Shown here piece after piece: positions 20,793 through 32,114 of a stretch of 64,000 nt of DNA. Below the pieces are notes generated by a model. The model was not told where the DNA came from and did not search any database. It worked only from the letters and a program-made list of their open reading frames with translations. Position numbers and translations under genes: made by a program. How positions within the stretch are numbered: the stretch's first letter is position 1; each line of letters opens with the position of its first letter. Source of the DNA: Hyaloscypha bicolor E (Eukaryota; Ascomycota; Leotiomycetes; Helotiales; Hyaloscyphaceae); contig NW_020194628.1 in NCBI RefSeq assembly GCF_002865645.1, positions 1,798,001 through 1,862,000 of the forward strand, read 5' to 3'.

Positions 20793-21890
20793 CTACCGCT
20801 TTCTCTTAGACCATGCATCGATAAAAGCAGCCTTGTCCTTCACTGTCAACCCCACTCTCTTGACTCTACCCAGACGAGCAAGTGCTTCTCCAACTTTATC
20901 AAGGATTCTCTTCTCCTCTGCATTCACTTCGGCAGGCTGATCGCTCAGGCTTGCCAAAGTATCCGTACTGCTCGTCATCGCCGAATCTTCTCCTAAAGTA
21001 TCAAGGAAATTGGTTAGGTATCGCTCTTTCTTCTCTGCCACTGGGTCCGTAGGCTTCGAAGTATTATAAACGACCTCTGCAATCCGGACACGAATGCAGT
21101 GCGTTGGTCTGGAGAGGAGGTTCCATATGAAAGAAAAATAAAGCCCGGGAACGGGCGTTGTAACGTCTGGCGGGGAGTATCGAAGATTGACGGGAAAGAT
21201 CTTGGTTCCAGGGGGAGTGGTCAGAAGACTCGGGCTGAAGGGCAGGATTCCTTTACCATTCGTGGTCGTACATTCGGGGAAGACCACAATAACTCGTTGT
21301 GGATGCTCAGCGAGAAGATCCTTCAGATCCGTCATTTTCGCCCCTTTGGGAGGATGCTCCTGTGGTCTCAATAGGGCTCGAAGGATTGCGCCAAAGAGCG
21401 AGATTTCTTGAATTTGGCGTGTATGGGGGTACGAGACCGTAAATATGGGGTCGAAGATGGCCGCAAGGTATAGGGAATCGATGGGGGAGGTGAACGATGA
21501 TGCGATTACGTTCGAAGGCTGGGGCACACGACCCTCATGCTTCTTTGCGAGTGACCCTTTCTTGACTCCATCGATTTGTAGATCAATCCACCATATTCCG
21601 GGAATGCCGAGCATCATCCAGAGTATTGCCTTCTTCGGCAGCGAACCCAGTGGGAACCATTGTAGGAAGAGGAAGTATGTGGTCGCAACGGTGACGAAGA
21701 ACGGTAATTTGAAAAGAAATAGGAAGATATGGACGGGAAGGTAGATGCCCGCTGGAGTTGAGGTGACGGGGAAGAATGGAGCTATTCCAGATCCTGAAGG
21801 TGATGCATTAGCAAGGGCCCATGTCTTGATGTCCTCTGTGTCCTGTTGGGTGTACACACCTCGATCGCGGAACTGGGAGTACTTCTCCAT
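20793..21890 (-). CDS. LOA1: Lysophosphatidic acid acyltransferase (Loa1/Vps66 type)
   Basis: Intronless, 365 residues; ATG at 21890, TAG at 20793. The protein is a PlsC-family acyltransferase of the Loa1 subgroup, which acylates lysophosphatidate (oleoyl-CoA preference in yeast) at the ER and lipid droplets. Hydrophobic segments at about 49-75 and 87-105 anchor it. The motif I region reads SSFTSPID (residues 131-138), with Phe133 where the canonical HX4D motif has His. Motif III is VVFPECTTTNGKG (FPEC 204-207, normally FPEG). The C-terminal 100 residues are charged. Substitution of the catalytic His may be a subgroup trait or a sign of altered activity. Divergent from the kinesin gene. Confidence 0.85.
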   Translation of the reverse strand: MEKYSQFRDRGVYTQQDTEDIKTWALANASPSGSGIAPFFPVTSTPAGIYLPVHIFLFLFKLPFFVTVATTYFLFLQWFPLGSLPKKAILWMMLGIPGIWWIDLQIDGVKKGSLAKKHEGRVPQPSNVIASSFTSPIDSLYLAAIFDPIFTVSYPHTRQIQEISLFGAILRALLRPQEHPPKGAKMTDLKDLLAEHPQRVIVVFPECTTTNGKGILPFSPSLLTTPPGTKIFPVNLRYSPPDVTTPVPGLYFSFIWNLLSRPTHCIRVRIAEVVYNTSKPTDPVAEKKERYLTNFLDTLGEDSAMTSSTDTLASLSDQPAEVNAEEKRILDKVGEALARLGRVKRVGLTVKDKAAFIDAWSKRKR

Positions 21891-22363
21891 GGCGAAGGCT
21901 TGCGCGCAAAGGTCTCAAATGGTGGAAAGGTCGAAGGCGAGCAAAATGGAGAGATCTTTCGTATCATGGCCTCGTTAGGTATGGGGCGAGCCATGCATCG
22001 GGCAATAGGCGACCAGTCGAGATCAAAATGTTGGTTGTGAGATTTTGTCAGGCTCTGTATCTTCCGCCACAGTCTCGGTGAGGCGGCGAGTCACCGGGCA
22101 CATGTGATTTTGCAAGGGTCCTTCTCAAGGCGGCCTAGCTCTTATTTGGTTGCCAGGCCAGCGCCGTGGCGTCCAGCCTCAACAGCCTGCAGACCAAAAC
22201 AAAGTTCTCAATCACCGGACCAAAACGATAACAATTTTCAACACAACGCCAATTTCTATCACCTCCCTCGCACGACTCGTTCCAAGCCGACAATCATCCA
22301 ACCGTACGCCCTTTGATGCATGCAATAGCTTTTCTACGCTGGTAGCAATTGCTACGGATCACG
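21891..22363. other. Divergent promoter, Loa1 / kinesin-14
   Basis: Shared 5' region of two divergent genes. No distinct motif was recognised. Confidence 0.5.
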
Positions 22364-25300
22364 ATGGAGCTCCCAGAAGAAAACTTGGTACGGTGCAAAA
22401 AGGACCCACGACCTGAGCGCAAGTCAACTAACACAAAGCAATGTCAGTTTATGCGCAAATCGCAAATGGCCCCTCCAAGTCGAATTCCGTCTCCTGGCAA
22501 AGGTCTTTCTGAGATCTCCGAATCACAAGGAAATGCGCGGTCGAAGCCAATGTCGAGATTGCCCGCGATGCCGAATCTCAAGCACAAGATGAATGGACCG
22601 CGTATGTGGCATGCAAACCATTTCGTCTCTGCATACTGACGAAATTTAGTGAGCGAACCAGAACCTAAACGCAAAACTTTGGTAGAAAGAGCAGGAGAGA
22701 CTAGGTCCATCGCAGCTCCCACACCAAGCTCACGCGCTGTTGTCAAAACTACCACTCTCGTCGGTGCAGGAGTAAGTTCCCTGAATATAACCATCCCCTC
22801 TCCCATCAAAATACATATGTTCTTATGGCAGAACGGCGCCGACGGCAAAGCCCCAACCCGGGCTGTGTCTCGCCCTTTGCTCGTTTTCTTCTTCCTCGAA
22901 TGAAGGAGTTCGATCCGAAGGAGGTCGGCTCCAAGCATGACGATCAACCCTGACAGAACCTCAGCTAACGCTCTCTTCAGAAGTCAATGTCAAATCTAGG
23001 ACTCAGTCGAAATCCATCCTTTTCCTCATCCGTATCATCATCGCGCACACCGTCTGTATCATCCCGACATACTTCCAATGGCAGCTTCTCGAGCAGTGTT
23101 GGACCAGGTGGTCGACCACAAACATCAATGTCTTTCAACCAATCTACCTCCAGACGCCCAGCATCCGCCGCTCCAAAGTCACGCCCAGCAACAGCGATGG
23201 ATAATCATTACAACGACCCGGGTATGCGACCCTTGAATTCATTTACGTCTTCCTTTCCGTATATCCAAGAAAAGTCAGGTCTACAAAGCAAGAAGTTACG
23301 GGCGCCAAAATCATTACATTCATTGAGGTCTCAACCATCGATGGGAAAGATTAGGGAGGTTTCCGTCAGCACAGCCATGAGTAGGCTCTGTCTTGATGGA
23401 GAAGTTAGCCCGCGCCAGCGGCACGAGTATCAAGCGATCTCAAACATGAGACCACCACCAACAACAAAACTATCCCACAAGCCTTCGATCAATACGGGCA
23501 TGCGGAATTTGAGATTAGACAGCGGTGAAATGGCTCTCGTCCTGTACGAGTCTCCCGGAGACAGCTTAGTAGCTCCGCAGACTCTATCTCATATCCCAGT
23601 GTCTTCCAAGGCGGATGCATATTTCTCTCCTGTCACACCCTACAGAACTCCAAGACCATCCCCCCACAAAACTCCATATTTGACAAAAGGTTCTAACATA
23701 CCTGCATTTACAGCTTGGGATGTCCATAACCGCCTGGAGGACGTGGAGGCGATGTATGCCGAGCTCAAACAAAGCATGCAAAGCACCAGCTCAGAACGTA
23801 ACGGTCTCGAAGAAGCCGTGGCTGTCTACAAAGCAAGAAGTCAGTCATCCATTTTGACGATTCTAGCGAGATATGCTGACAACATGGCCAACAGTTGCTG
23901 AGCTCGAGACCCTCAGATTGCAGCTATCCTCAGCCAACAAGACCTTGCAGAGTGATTTGGATGAAATGAAGTTGAAAGCGGATTCACTTCAGCAAAGACT
24001 GCTAACTACAACTACTAGTCTCGACGATCAGATGAGAACCCAGCGCATTGAAGTCGATGATGCCAAGAGAAACCATCGCAACGAACTCGACCAACTCCGG
24101 AGAGACAATGTCGATGAGGTTGACCGTCTTCTTCGTCTGCATCGTGATGAGTTGCGTGAACTCGAGCGTAAATCAGCCATGGAGCTTGACGACAGGTTGA
24201 GAGAACTTGAGCGACGCAATGAAGCCAAGCTGGAGGAAGAGCGAAGCCGAAGACTTCGCGAAGTTCAAGACCTTGAATCCAGAATAGCTTCCGAAAGTCA
24301 AAATCTGGATTTGGCGCTGCAGAAGAAGGATCGTGAGATTCAGAATATGAGGGGCGACCTTGAAGATATCAGAGGAGAGCTGGATCGAGAACAAACGTTG
24401 AAAGGCAATCTTCTCCAAAACTTGGAGGAATTGAAAGCCAAGTCCCAAAAAACAGGTGCTGAGACATCTTCGACAATCCAATCGTTGGAAAGCACAGTTG
24501 CGAGTCTTCGAGCGCGAATCCACTTCCTCGAATCCGGTAGCAAGGCCCAGTCCGACAGCTTTGCGGAGATGGAAGCAAGACTACAAGAAGCTGTGAAGTC
24601 TGCCGAGGTATCGAAGCAGAAGCTCATCAAAGAGGAAACCCTGCGCCGTCTTCTCTTCAACCAAGTTCAGGAACTCAAAGGCAACATCCGTGTTATGTGC
24701 AGAGTTCGGCCTGTGTTCAACACTGGTGCAGAAGGGGAAGTTGCCAAGCTATCCTATCCGGATGTTGACAAGGAGTCCAAAGAGCTTGAGATCCTTGGCA
24801 AAGAGGAAAAGAGCAGCTTGGGAAATATCACCAGGAAGAATCACTCGTTCACCTTCGACCGGGTATTTGGGCCAGAAAGCCAAAACCAAGAAGTGTTTGA
24901 GGAGATCTCACAGCTTGTACAAAGCGCGTTGGATGGTTACAATGTTTGCATTTTCTGTTATGGCCAAACCGGATCCGGGAAGACGCACACGATGTCCTCA
25001 GCCGACGGAATGATTCCTCGGGCTACTCATCAAATCTATGAGACTGCAAGCAACCTGAAGGAGAAGGGATGGACATATACTATGGAGGGGAGTTTTGTGG
25101 AGGTTTACAACGAGGAGATCCATGATCTGCTTGGGAATTCGAAAGACCTCGACAAGAAGAAGCACGAAATTCGACATGACGACTCCAAGAAGCAGACTTA
25201 TGTCACTGGTTTGAAAACTGTCAATCTTGACTCTCCAGACACCGTTGAGACAATGTTAAAACAGGCCGCAAATAACCGAAGTGTGGCAGCAACCAAATCT

Positions 25301-25839
25301 AACGAGCGTTCATCACGTTCTCACTCTGTGTTTATTTTGAAACTCATTGGAAGGAACAGCACCACCAATGAGACTTCTGAAGGTACCCTTAACTTGGTCG
25401 ATTTGGCTGGTTCCGAGAGACTGAAGCAATCTGGGGCTGAAGGAGATCGGATGAAGGAAACCCAGAGCATCAACAAGAGCTTGAGTTGTCTCGGAGATGT
25501 CATTGGGGCTTTGGGTCAAGGCAAGGAAGGTGCTCATATTCCGTATCGGAATTCAAAGGTAAGATCTCCAACACGATTGAAAGGATACCGTCTAAAGTTT
25601 TGACAGTTGACATACTTGTTGCAATACTCGTTGGGTGGTAACTCGAAGACTCTCATGTTTGTCATGGCAAGCCCACTTGAGGCTCATCTGACCGAAACAT
25701 TGACGAGCTTGAAGTTCGCGACGAAGGTAAGTCTCCATGATCGTCTCTAATTGCCTAAGCTTATATATTTTAGGTACATAACACACACATTGGCACTGCA
25801 AAGAAGTCAACGAAAGTTCGTGAACGAAACAGCGATTAG
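22364..25839 (+). CDS. klpA: Kinesin-14 (Kar3/KlpA type), C-terminal motor
   Basis: About 1,022 residues from exons 22364-22601, 22650-22771, 22981-23839, 23895-25558, 25607-25726 and 25774-25839. The order is a Ser/Pro-rich microtubule-binding N terminus ([16 protein letters not shown]), a coiled coil at about 400-665, the neck [20 protein letters not shown], and the motor from about 669. Motor motifs are the P-loop [10 protein letters not shown] (about 763), switch I NERSSRSH (about 876) and switch [11 protein letters not shown] (about 907). It is a minus-end-directed motor for spindle assembly and nuclear movement. Two places are uncertain. A 51- or 60-nt frame-preserving intron may start at 22388. 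The 22772-22980 join (209 bp, with a CTAAC near the end) may hide a small exon. Confidence 0.93.
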
Positions 25840-26219
25840 TGATTTGACATGAAGCGCGGTGTGGTATTGTGAGACTATCATTTTTGGCTGGCGTTCCAAA
25901 GCATTGGGAATTCTCCAATCAGAAATGAACCTTCAATTATTGAAGAGTTCAATGGCGTATGCTTGTTGGCTACACAAAGGACGGGGTAATGTTGTTCTGT
26001 TGTATTCATAGGTGTTTGGAGGGGCATTTGGGATACCTCCTTTCTTAGGATGAATGAAAAATGTTTATGATTAAGGTGGCTGTCCTCATTCGCTATTTGT
26101 AATTATCCTGACTTTCTGATGAAATTTGGGTTGGAAGAAGGGCCAGTGTTCCATGGTACGCGCGAATTGGTGATCATGCCAAAGCCAATCTGGTATACTG
26201 GGGCTGCCCTCTCCGTCAC
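25840..26219. other. Intergenic between convergent genes
   Basis: 3' flanks of kinesin-14 (+) and the SDR (-). No feature was recognised. Confidence 0.5.
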
Positions 26220-27261
26220 TTACCTTACCTCACTCAGCTCAGTCACGCGTGTGAACTCCCCCTCCGTATGCCTCCAAATCTCATCCACCATCCCCTTCTC
26301 TTTTAATCCAGCCAAGAGCTCCAGCACCTCAGCCGAAGCACTCTCACAATCCGGCCCTACTGAATACATCCCACTCCCCCTCGTCCCACTCGTCCCAACC
26401 GCAACTTCATCTCCCTCTCCAACCATCACACCATTACACCCCCCTTCGGCAGCCCGAAATCGTCCCGAAGTAGCCAAAAACAAATGCCTCTCCCCACACT
26501 CCTCAAGCGGCACAAACATCAACGCACTCATTTGCTCCTCAGACATATAGTTCAACAACGGTGTCTTTACCGTCCCGGGGTAATCGTGCACGATACTCAC
26601 TGTTGCCTCATTCCTGGCTGTGGCTTCCAGACCGAGCGTTACTAATGTGCTGAGATGGCCTCGTAGTTGAGGGAGTGGGATGCGTAGAGCGGGGAAATCG
26701 GCAGCGTCAAGAGGACCTTCCTGGGTTCCGCCGCCAACGGAGATGATGCGGCGGAGGTTGGGGGCTGCACGTAGGAGTGGGAGCAAGGAGGTGATGAAAA
26801 GGATGCGGGTGTAGTAGTTTAGTGCTGCGAGTAGGTGGATGCGTTCTAAGGTTTCTGTGTTTCTTAGCAAGTTATTCAAACTTTTTTTTTATCTCTAGGC
26901 ATATACTGCTACGGTCAAAGCTCGCTACTCCCGGACTGAGGAATAACAGATTTATGAACTTCTCCTTTTGCTTTATTTGGATGCAGACGGCGTCGACGTT
27001 CCGCATTAAGCTTACGTCTGCTTTTATGAAGTTGTATTCGCCACCTGCGTTGAGTGTTTTGAGGTCTGTGAGGATAAGGTCTGCAGCTTCTTGGGACCGG
27101 CCGATGAAGTAGATACGTGGTTGGGTGGTGTATTTTGCGAACGTTTTGAGGGTTACTTTACCTATGCCGCTGGTTGCTCCGATGAAAACAGCCACCAATT
27201 TGGGAGGCAGAGTGGTGGAGATGAGGGAGTTGGAAGCGTGGACGATCGATAGGAAGACCAT
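26220..27261 (-). CDS. Divergent short-chain dehydrogenase/reductase
   Basis: Predicted 327 residues from exons 27261-26913 and 26854-26220 (intron 58 bp, GTAGCA to CACAG). The Rossmann glycine motif is GATSGIGK, followed by RIYFIGRSQEAAD and KADVSLMRNVDAVC, with LLFLSPGV corresponding to the NNAG strand. The usual YxxxK catalytic pair is absent where expected: the segment reads PLPQLRGHLSTLVTL. A fungal SDR subfamily with this RGH pattern exists, but its reaction is unknown to me. The intron contains a run of nine A/T that would otherwise cause a frame break, so splicing explains what looks like a frameshift. The start MVFLSIVHASN was chosen by family pattern; longer in-frame starts exist up to 27417. 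Confidence 0.8.
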
Positions 27262-27816
27262 CGTGAATGACGGTTTGGTGATGTTGAAAGATATCTTTCT
27301 TGGTATCAGGCGGTAGCTGCCAAGTGTTGTGTGGGCCTTGTGAGAAGCTTTGGTTAGAGGAAGTTGCCATCTTCTATCGAATGATCCATTTCCAAGGCCG
27401 AAATCCATATAATACATCTTGCTTTGTATGCCTAAGGCATACTTTTTGAGTGTCGGGGTATGTGCCGTAGTGGCATCATTTCAAAGCCAAATTCGGCGTT
27501 CACTGAAATGGTCGGCGTTGGCTGCCGCATAAGGAACGCCGAACTGCGGGGAAACCGCCGGCCTTCACTTGACTTTCTTTCCAAATGCGGCTCACATGGA
27601 TTTATCAGCCTTTTCTCTAGATCTCTCCCCTATTCGGCGAAGGTGTATTCAGAGCATTTTCTAAAGTCACGTGCACACCGCTTATTTTGTGGTTCCGGTG
27701 GACCAAAAAGGGGGGAGTTTGGTACGCGAAAATAAGCGAGAATCAAAGTCTTTCCTATATTTTTAGCCCACACACTCTGAATTCTTCCGGTTTCAAGAAA
27801 AAAGTACTCTCCCAAC
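27262..27816. other. Divergent promoter, SDR / 2EXR gene
   Basis: Contains a GC-rich stretch with repeated cggcgtt/aacgccg half-sites (about 27490-27560). No gene was recognised. Confidence 0.45.
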
Positions 27817-28710
27817 ATGGGGCATCAAGAGGATCCCTCCTCGTTCCGAGTAACAACTCGGATCTCCAACGTAGTTGGCGTTGGGAGTTCATCCTCATTC
27901 GGAACACCGATGTCCATCTCGCAGCTGCACCGCATTGTGGCTTCTTCCTCGAGCACAGCCACAACTCCCATCCCCAACATGGGTAGCCCAACCCTGCCAC
28001 TAAAGAAGTTTCATCTCTTCCCCGATCTCCCTTCAGAACTTCGCCAAAAGATCTTCGCATACGCCATCCCCATCCCACCCATACTCTGCGTCCAAGTCAC
28101 CAACTCAATTGCAGACCCCGAGCTTGAGATCGTCTCCTTCAAGTTCCGAGTCTTAGAACCGAAGAACATCTACAGAGGTCCTTTCCGCAAGGTCACCTAT
28201 TACAACGCCTTGCTCTCTGTCTGTAAGGAAGCTAAGGATACCTACAAGAGAATTTGCTATGCTGCTTTGCCGGGTCGAAAGAGAAGATTGATAAGATACA
28301 ATCCGGACGAGACTACCGTCTATATTACAAACCTTATTACGGCTTTTGTGGTGGATGATGAGCTCGCGTCTGGAATTTGTGAAGGGTGGAAGACACAGCA
28401 GTGGTTTAAAGAGATTAAGAGAATCGGTGTTCCTAGTACTGATTGTCTTCGTTACAAGGGTATGACTGATATCAAGGTTCTCGGGCGCATACTTGAGAAG
28501 TTTGAGGCCTTGGAGGAGTGGACGGGTTTTTACTACCATTGGGGCAGCCCCTTGCTCTCCTTCCGCTGGGATTATCGGGACTGGACTGAGCGAGATTGGA
28601 TCGAGTGCAAAGACAATGAGTTTGATATGCTTCGGGAACAGCTGGAGGAATATTGGCGCCATTGCCGGAAGGACTATAAACCTCCAAGAATTTTAGCGAA
28701 GGGGGAATAG
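27817..28710 (+). CDS. 2EXR-domain protein
   Basis: Intronless, 297 residues. A Ser/Thr-rich N terminus of about 60 residues is followed by the 2EXR core: FHLFPDLPSELRQKIFAYAIP, the hallmark LPxELRxxI start, then LLSVCKEAKDTYKR, which matches the conserved L-x-x-C-x-E-A motif. Family members are very numerous in Pezizomycotina and usually occur as large expanded sets; no biochemical role is established. Length is typical. A decayed relative lies at 8424-8846. Confidence 0.85.
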   Translation: MGHQEDPSSFRVTTRISNVVGVGSSSSFGTPMSISQLHRIVASSSSTATTPIPNMGSPTLPLKKFHLFPDLPSELRQKIFAYAIPIPPILCVQVTNSIADPELEIVSFKFRVLEPKNIYRGPFRKVTYYNALLSVCKEAKDTYKRICYAALPGRKRRLIRYNPDETTVYITNLITAFVVDDELASGICEGWKTQQWFKEIKRIGVPSTDCLRYKGMTDIKVLGRILEKFEALEEWTGFYYHWGSPLLSFRWDYRDWTERDWIECKDNEFDMLREQLEEYWRHCRKDYKPPRILAKGE

Positions 28711-29331
28711 CTTTCGAATTTTTCACGACACCCTCTTTACCACCAAAGTTACGATATGCAGACTTCTCTTAATCATTTACCTACTATTATTACCCTCTTC
28801 CCCTTCACGCCTCCAGCTTCTGCTTTCTCTTCCATCTCTTCTCTATGATCCTGCCTCCTTCTTACTTGCTCTTAAAGTTATAGTGCGGATCTGGCAATTA
28901 AACCCTAGGAGTTGGTTTCAAGTCCTTCGATATGGTGTGCGCAGTAATGCATGTTCCATTACGATTATTTCCATGAGGGGGTCAGGTGGGAAGGGAAGCA
29001 AAGGCAGAGAGAATGTCTTTGGCTTCCACGCCCACTGTAACAGATGGCTGCTGAAGAACGGCCATTTATTTGACAATTGATCAGAAGAAGCTTAGTGGCC
29101 ATTGGGAGAGATCGTATTCTTTCTTGTCTTCAACTCCAGAACGTTATACCACCCGACACTAGAGTGATATGCGTCCTCCAACACACTTTTTTCTTTTACA
29201 GACCTTCAGAACTCCGGGACACTGCCAAACTCTTCATATACTGTGCCGTGCCGACTCAACATTCTCTTTGAAGGCCTCCTGAAAACGGTCATGACTTCCC
29301 GAAGTTTATCTGGACTTTCATGCCTATCCAT
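28711..29331. other. Intergenic
   Basis: 3' flanks of two convergent genes. No feature was recognised. Confidence 0.5.
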
Positions 29332-30690
29332 TTAAGGAACAGGCTCAGCAAAAAGCTGCAGCTCCTCATACTTCATATCAAACTCTTCTGCCATTTCCTT
29401 CATCATATAAGGCTTCTGCACCATCAAAAAGTTCTCGTCCGGGATTGTCTCGTTATAACTTGGAATCCTCACTGCCCAGAACACAAATTCCTCTTTCTCA
29501 TCCAACACTTTGTAGTACCACTTGCCGCCTTTACTTTCCGCTTTAATATGAAATTCCGGGAAAATAATCTTTACTTCTTGAGCGTAAGCCTCTTCAATGA
29601 ACGTGACCTTCCTCTCAATCACTCCGTTCCAAGCGTTCCCCTTCAGCCATCCCAAAACCCCGTTCCCCGAGCTCAGGTGCTTGTCTAGAGTCAGGCTAAA
29701 GATTGCCGCATTATCGCCAGTCCGGCTGAAACCTATGGCTATGATTGCTTCACTCAACGTCGGTCTAAACTCGTCGATGAATGGTTGAAGGTATACCGTG
29801 GTAAGGTTGCCGAATTGGCCCTTCAGCTGGAAGGGCAATTTCGTTGTGACTGTTTCGAGGAAGGTTTGCGTCTGACGATAGTCAGTCTTCAGTGTCATGG
29901 AAAGGTTGCAGGAGTGCTTACTGCAGTTGTTGCCGTTGTAGTTACAGGCAAGAAGCCTCGACATGAACATACTGACTTGAACTGCTTCGTGAATATTGGA
30001 TGCTGGTCGGTGTACTGGCGGTCTGCGCAAGCCGGCCATTCGAGCGGGATGTTGGTTGGAATATCTGTTGCGGCAATCGTGAAGCTTCCATCTATGCCTG
30101 AATGTATCGATTTGGTCATGGTTCTGGCTCGAGGGAAGTGGTTCTCGTTGTTGTTGAAGATTGTAAAGGTTGTAGTAGATGTTGCACTTTTTCAAATTAT
30201 TAGATTTTGAATACACTGACAAAATAGGGGACAGTGTAATTTTTGATTACACTGAAATGCAGGAAACAATGACTGATCCTACTTACAACGCCGTAGTGAG
30301 CCCAACAGTGGTGGCCAGGAAACTAGAACAGTGGTTTTCAAAATCAATTTTCACTGATAGCGAGTCCATGTCAACGGTGAGCGCGCACATGTCATCGCAG
30401 AAACCGTGGCGTTCGCGACGAAAAAGATTATCGATTGCAATGGGCCATCTAGAATGTCCCACGAGACTCGGTACATTGCCGGAGACTGGAGTAGGAGTGG
30501 GCTGTCCAGAATGTCCCATCGAGCTCGGTACATTGTGACGGAAGACCGGAGTCGGAGTAACCTCTATAGAATGTCCGACGAGACTCCATACATTGCGACC
30601 GGAGACCGGAGTTGGTAGGCCATATCCACGAGTCACTGTGCAAATGGCCAAGGCGCAGAGAATCCCTTCAAGATTGAGAAAAGCGACCAT
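29332..30690 (-). CDS. Repeat-containing, possibly secreted protein
   Basis: Predicted 385 residues from exons 30690-30287, 30186-29973 and 29871-29332. Introns are 100 bp (GTAAGT, CTAAT, AAAG acceptor) and 101 bp (GTATGT, CTGAC, CAG); all phases agree. The N terminus is hydrophobic (FLNLEGILCALAICTV), a weak signal or anchor. Three imperfect repeats of 19-20 residues follow, each with a TPVSG/TPVFR start and an (S/M)GHS end. The rest has no recognised domain, though its last 180 residues look like a compact globular fold (FPEFHIKAESKGGKWYYKV). The second intron is well supported; the first, which joins the repeat part to the rest, is inferred from phase alone. They could be two genes, the second starting at 30119. 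Confidence 0.5.
30452..30620. repeat. Three 57-60 bp imperfect tandem repeats
   Basis: Copies begin at gaatgtcc, positions 30452, 30509 and 30569 (spacing 57 and 60 bases, both multiples of three). They encode the protein repeats of the minus-strand gene. Confidence 0.85.
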
Positions 30691-31463
30691 CTCGTGAAAC
30701 TGTGGCAAGAACTAGAAAGTAAGAGCCGGTTCAACTTCGACGGTTCTGGGCACATATTGAACAATATCAGGAAATAATAATAAAGGCCATGTATGAATAG
30801 AAATAAAAGTTTGGCGACTTGAAATCGGGGCCTTGGGAGATAATATCGGTTCCAGCGCTTGTAGAAGCTGGGACCCAACCTCGTGGTGGAACCAAATGTA
30901 TCAAGCCCAGTGAGAAAATTAGCGCTACACCTTCAAATGTTCTCAGGAGATCTCGTATATTTAATGACACTTCGAAAAGCCTCGAAAGCTCTGGAAATTT
31001 CTCTTCTCCTCTTCTCAACGACCCGACCATAGTCCAACTTTGACTGGAAAAAATGAAACTTTGTGTCGCTCTTCACATCAAGGTCGAGGCTAGTATGAAG
31101 CTAGCTATGTTAGAACAACTGTCATATTAACGACCAAACAAATGATTTGAACAGAACGAGGGAAACCCAAGAAGAATTGGCTTTATAGGGCTTGAGATAG
31201 GTTAAGGAGTTATTATTACACGACGCAGATAGAGGACGCTCTGGATATTGAAAGCTAGACTCTGCGAAACGAGGACAGACGATTGTACTAACTTGATGGT
31301 GGACACTTAAGGGGGCTTGATCTGAGGGTTGGGAATAAAATTTAAAAAATGGCGGCAAGGATCAGTAAACGAAACCGGATCAGCGTTCTAAAAGTCTTAG
31401 GAATTAACAATGTACCAGAATCCCGCGAATGTACCCTGGCCCCAGCCACTCTAAAGCACCAGT
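30691..31463. other. Intergenic
   Basis: Upstream of the repeat-protein gene and 3' flank of the next minus-strand gene. No gene was recognised. Confidence 0.45.
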
Positions 31464-32114
31464 CTACTTCTTTCCCTGCCAGTTGTACACCAGCCTTACC
31501 TTCAGTGCCTCGCTACCCTTTGTGATAATCACCCTCCTCGTATAATACCTCTTCCCATCAATAATGGCAAACCCCCAGATCTGTTCTCCAGTCCAGCCTT
31601 TCTCCTCATTATCCACAAAACTCTCAATATGCCTCTCTCCATTCGGGCCGCCGTTCTCCTCCTCCCCTTCAATCCAACCCTCCTTCAAGAAGTCGTCTGG
31701 GATTTCAGGGCTGTCAATTGTGATCCAGCGGGACTTGCCCTTCAAGCTGCCGAAGATGTGATCCACGTGCGAGCGCTCAGTCCAGTCGAGCTCGCGGAGC
31801 TCGGTGGTGCCTTTGATGCCGCCCGTGGCGGTTTGGTCGATGTCGATGTGAGTGTGGCCGTCTTCGGAGGTGTATTGTTTGCAGTGTAGGGTGACGGTTG
31901 CGAAGGCGATGGCTTTGCGGGTGAGCCAGCCGATGCCTTGGAGAGTAAGGATGGCGTCGGTGTCGTCAGAGAGGGTTTTGTTCTGCGGGGTGTCAGGCTG
32001 CTGTTTGTCGTTGAAGGATTGAAGGAGTTGAGTTAAATGAGGATATTGGAAGAGACATACCATCACCCACTCGCCGGTGAGGTCCTTCAATGTAACTTCT
32101 GGCGGTGCTGCCAT
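31464..32114 (-). CDS. Conserved fungal calycin/lipocalin-like protein
   Basis: Predicted 190 residues from exons 32114-32061 and 31982-31464. The 78-bp intron (GTATGT to CAG) is a multiple of three without a stop, so read-through gives a 216-residue variant. It starts LKDLTGEWVM then NKTLSDDTDAIL; a Gly-x-Trp near the N terminus followed by alternating strand-like segments (FATVTLHCKQYT, HIDIDQTATGGIKGTTE, KGKSRWITID, IWGFAIIDGKRYYTRRVII) suggests a calycin-type beta barrel for a small hydrophobic ligand. The family is widespread in ascomycetes by memory, with no known function. There is no signal peptide, so it is probably cytosolic. Confidence 0.75.
   Translation of the reverse strand: MAAPPEVTLKDLTGEWVMVCLFQYPHLTQLLQSFNDKQQPDTPQNKTLSDDTDAILTLQGIGWLTRKAIAFATVTLHCKQYTSEDGHTHIDIDQTATGGIKGTTELRELDWTERSHVDHIFGSLKGKSRWITIDSPEIPDDFLKEGWIEGEEENGGPNGERHIESFVDNEEKGWTGEQIWGFAIIDGKRYYTRRVIITKGSEALKVRLVYNWQGKK

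Noticed and set aside
26855..26912. Apparent frameshift in a 9-A run inside the SDR gene
   Set aside because: A 58-bp intron (GTAGCA to CACAG) removes it and restores the SDR reading frame in the right phase, so this is splicing, not a mutation.
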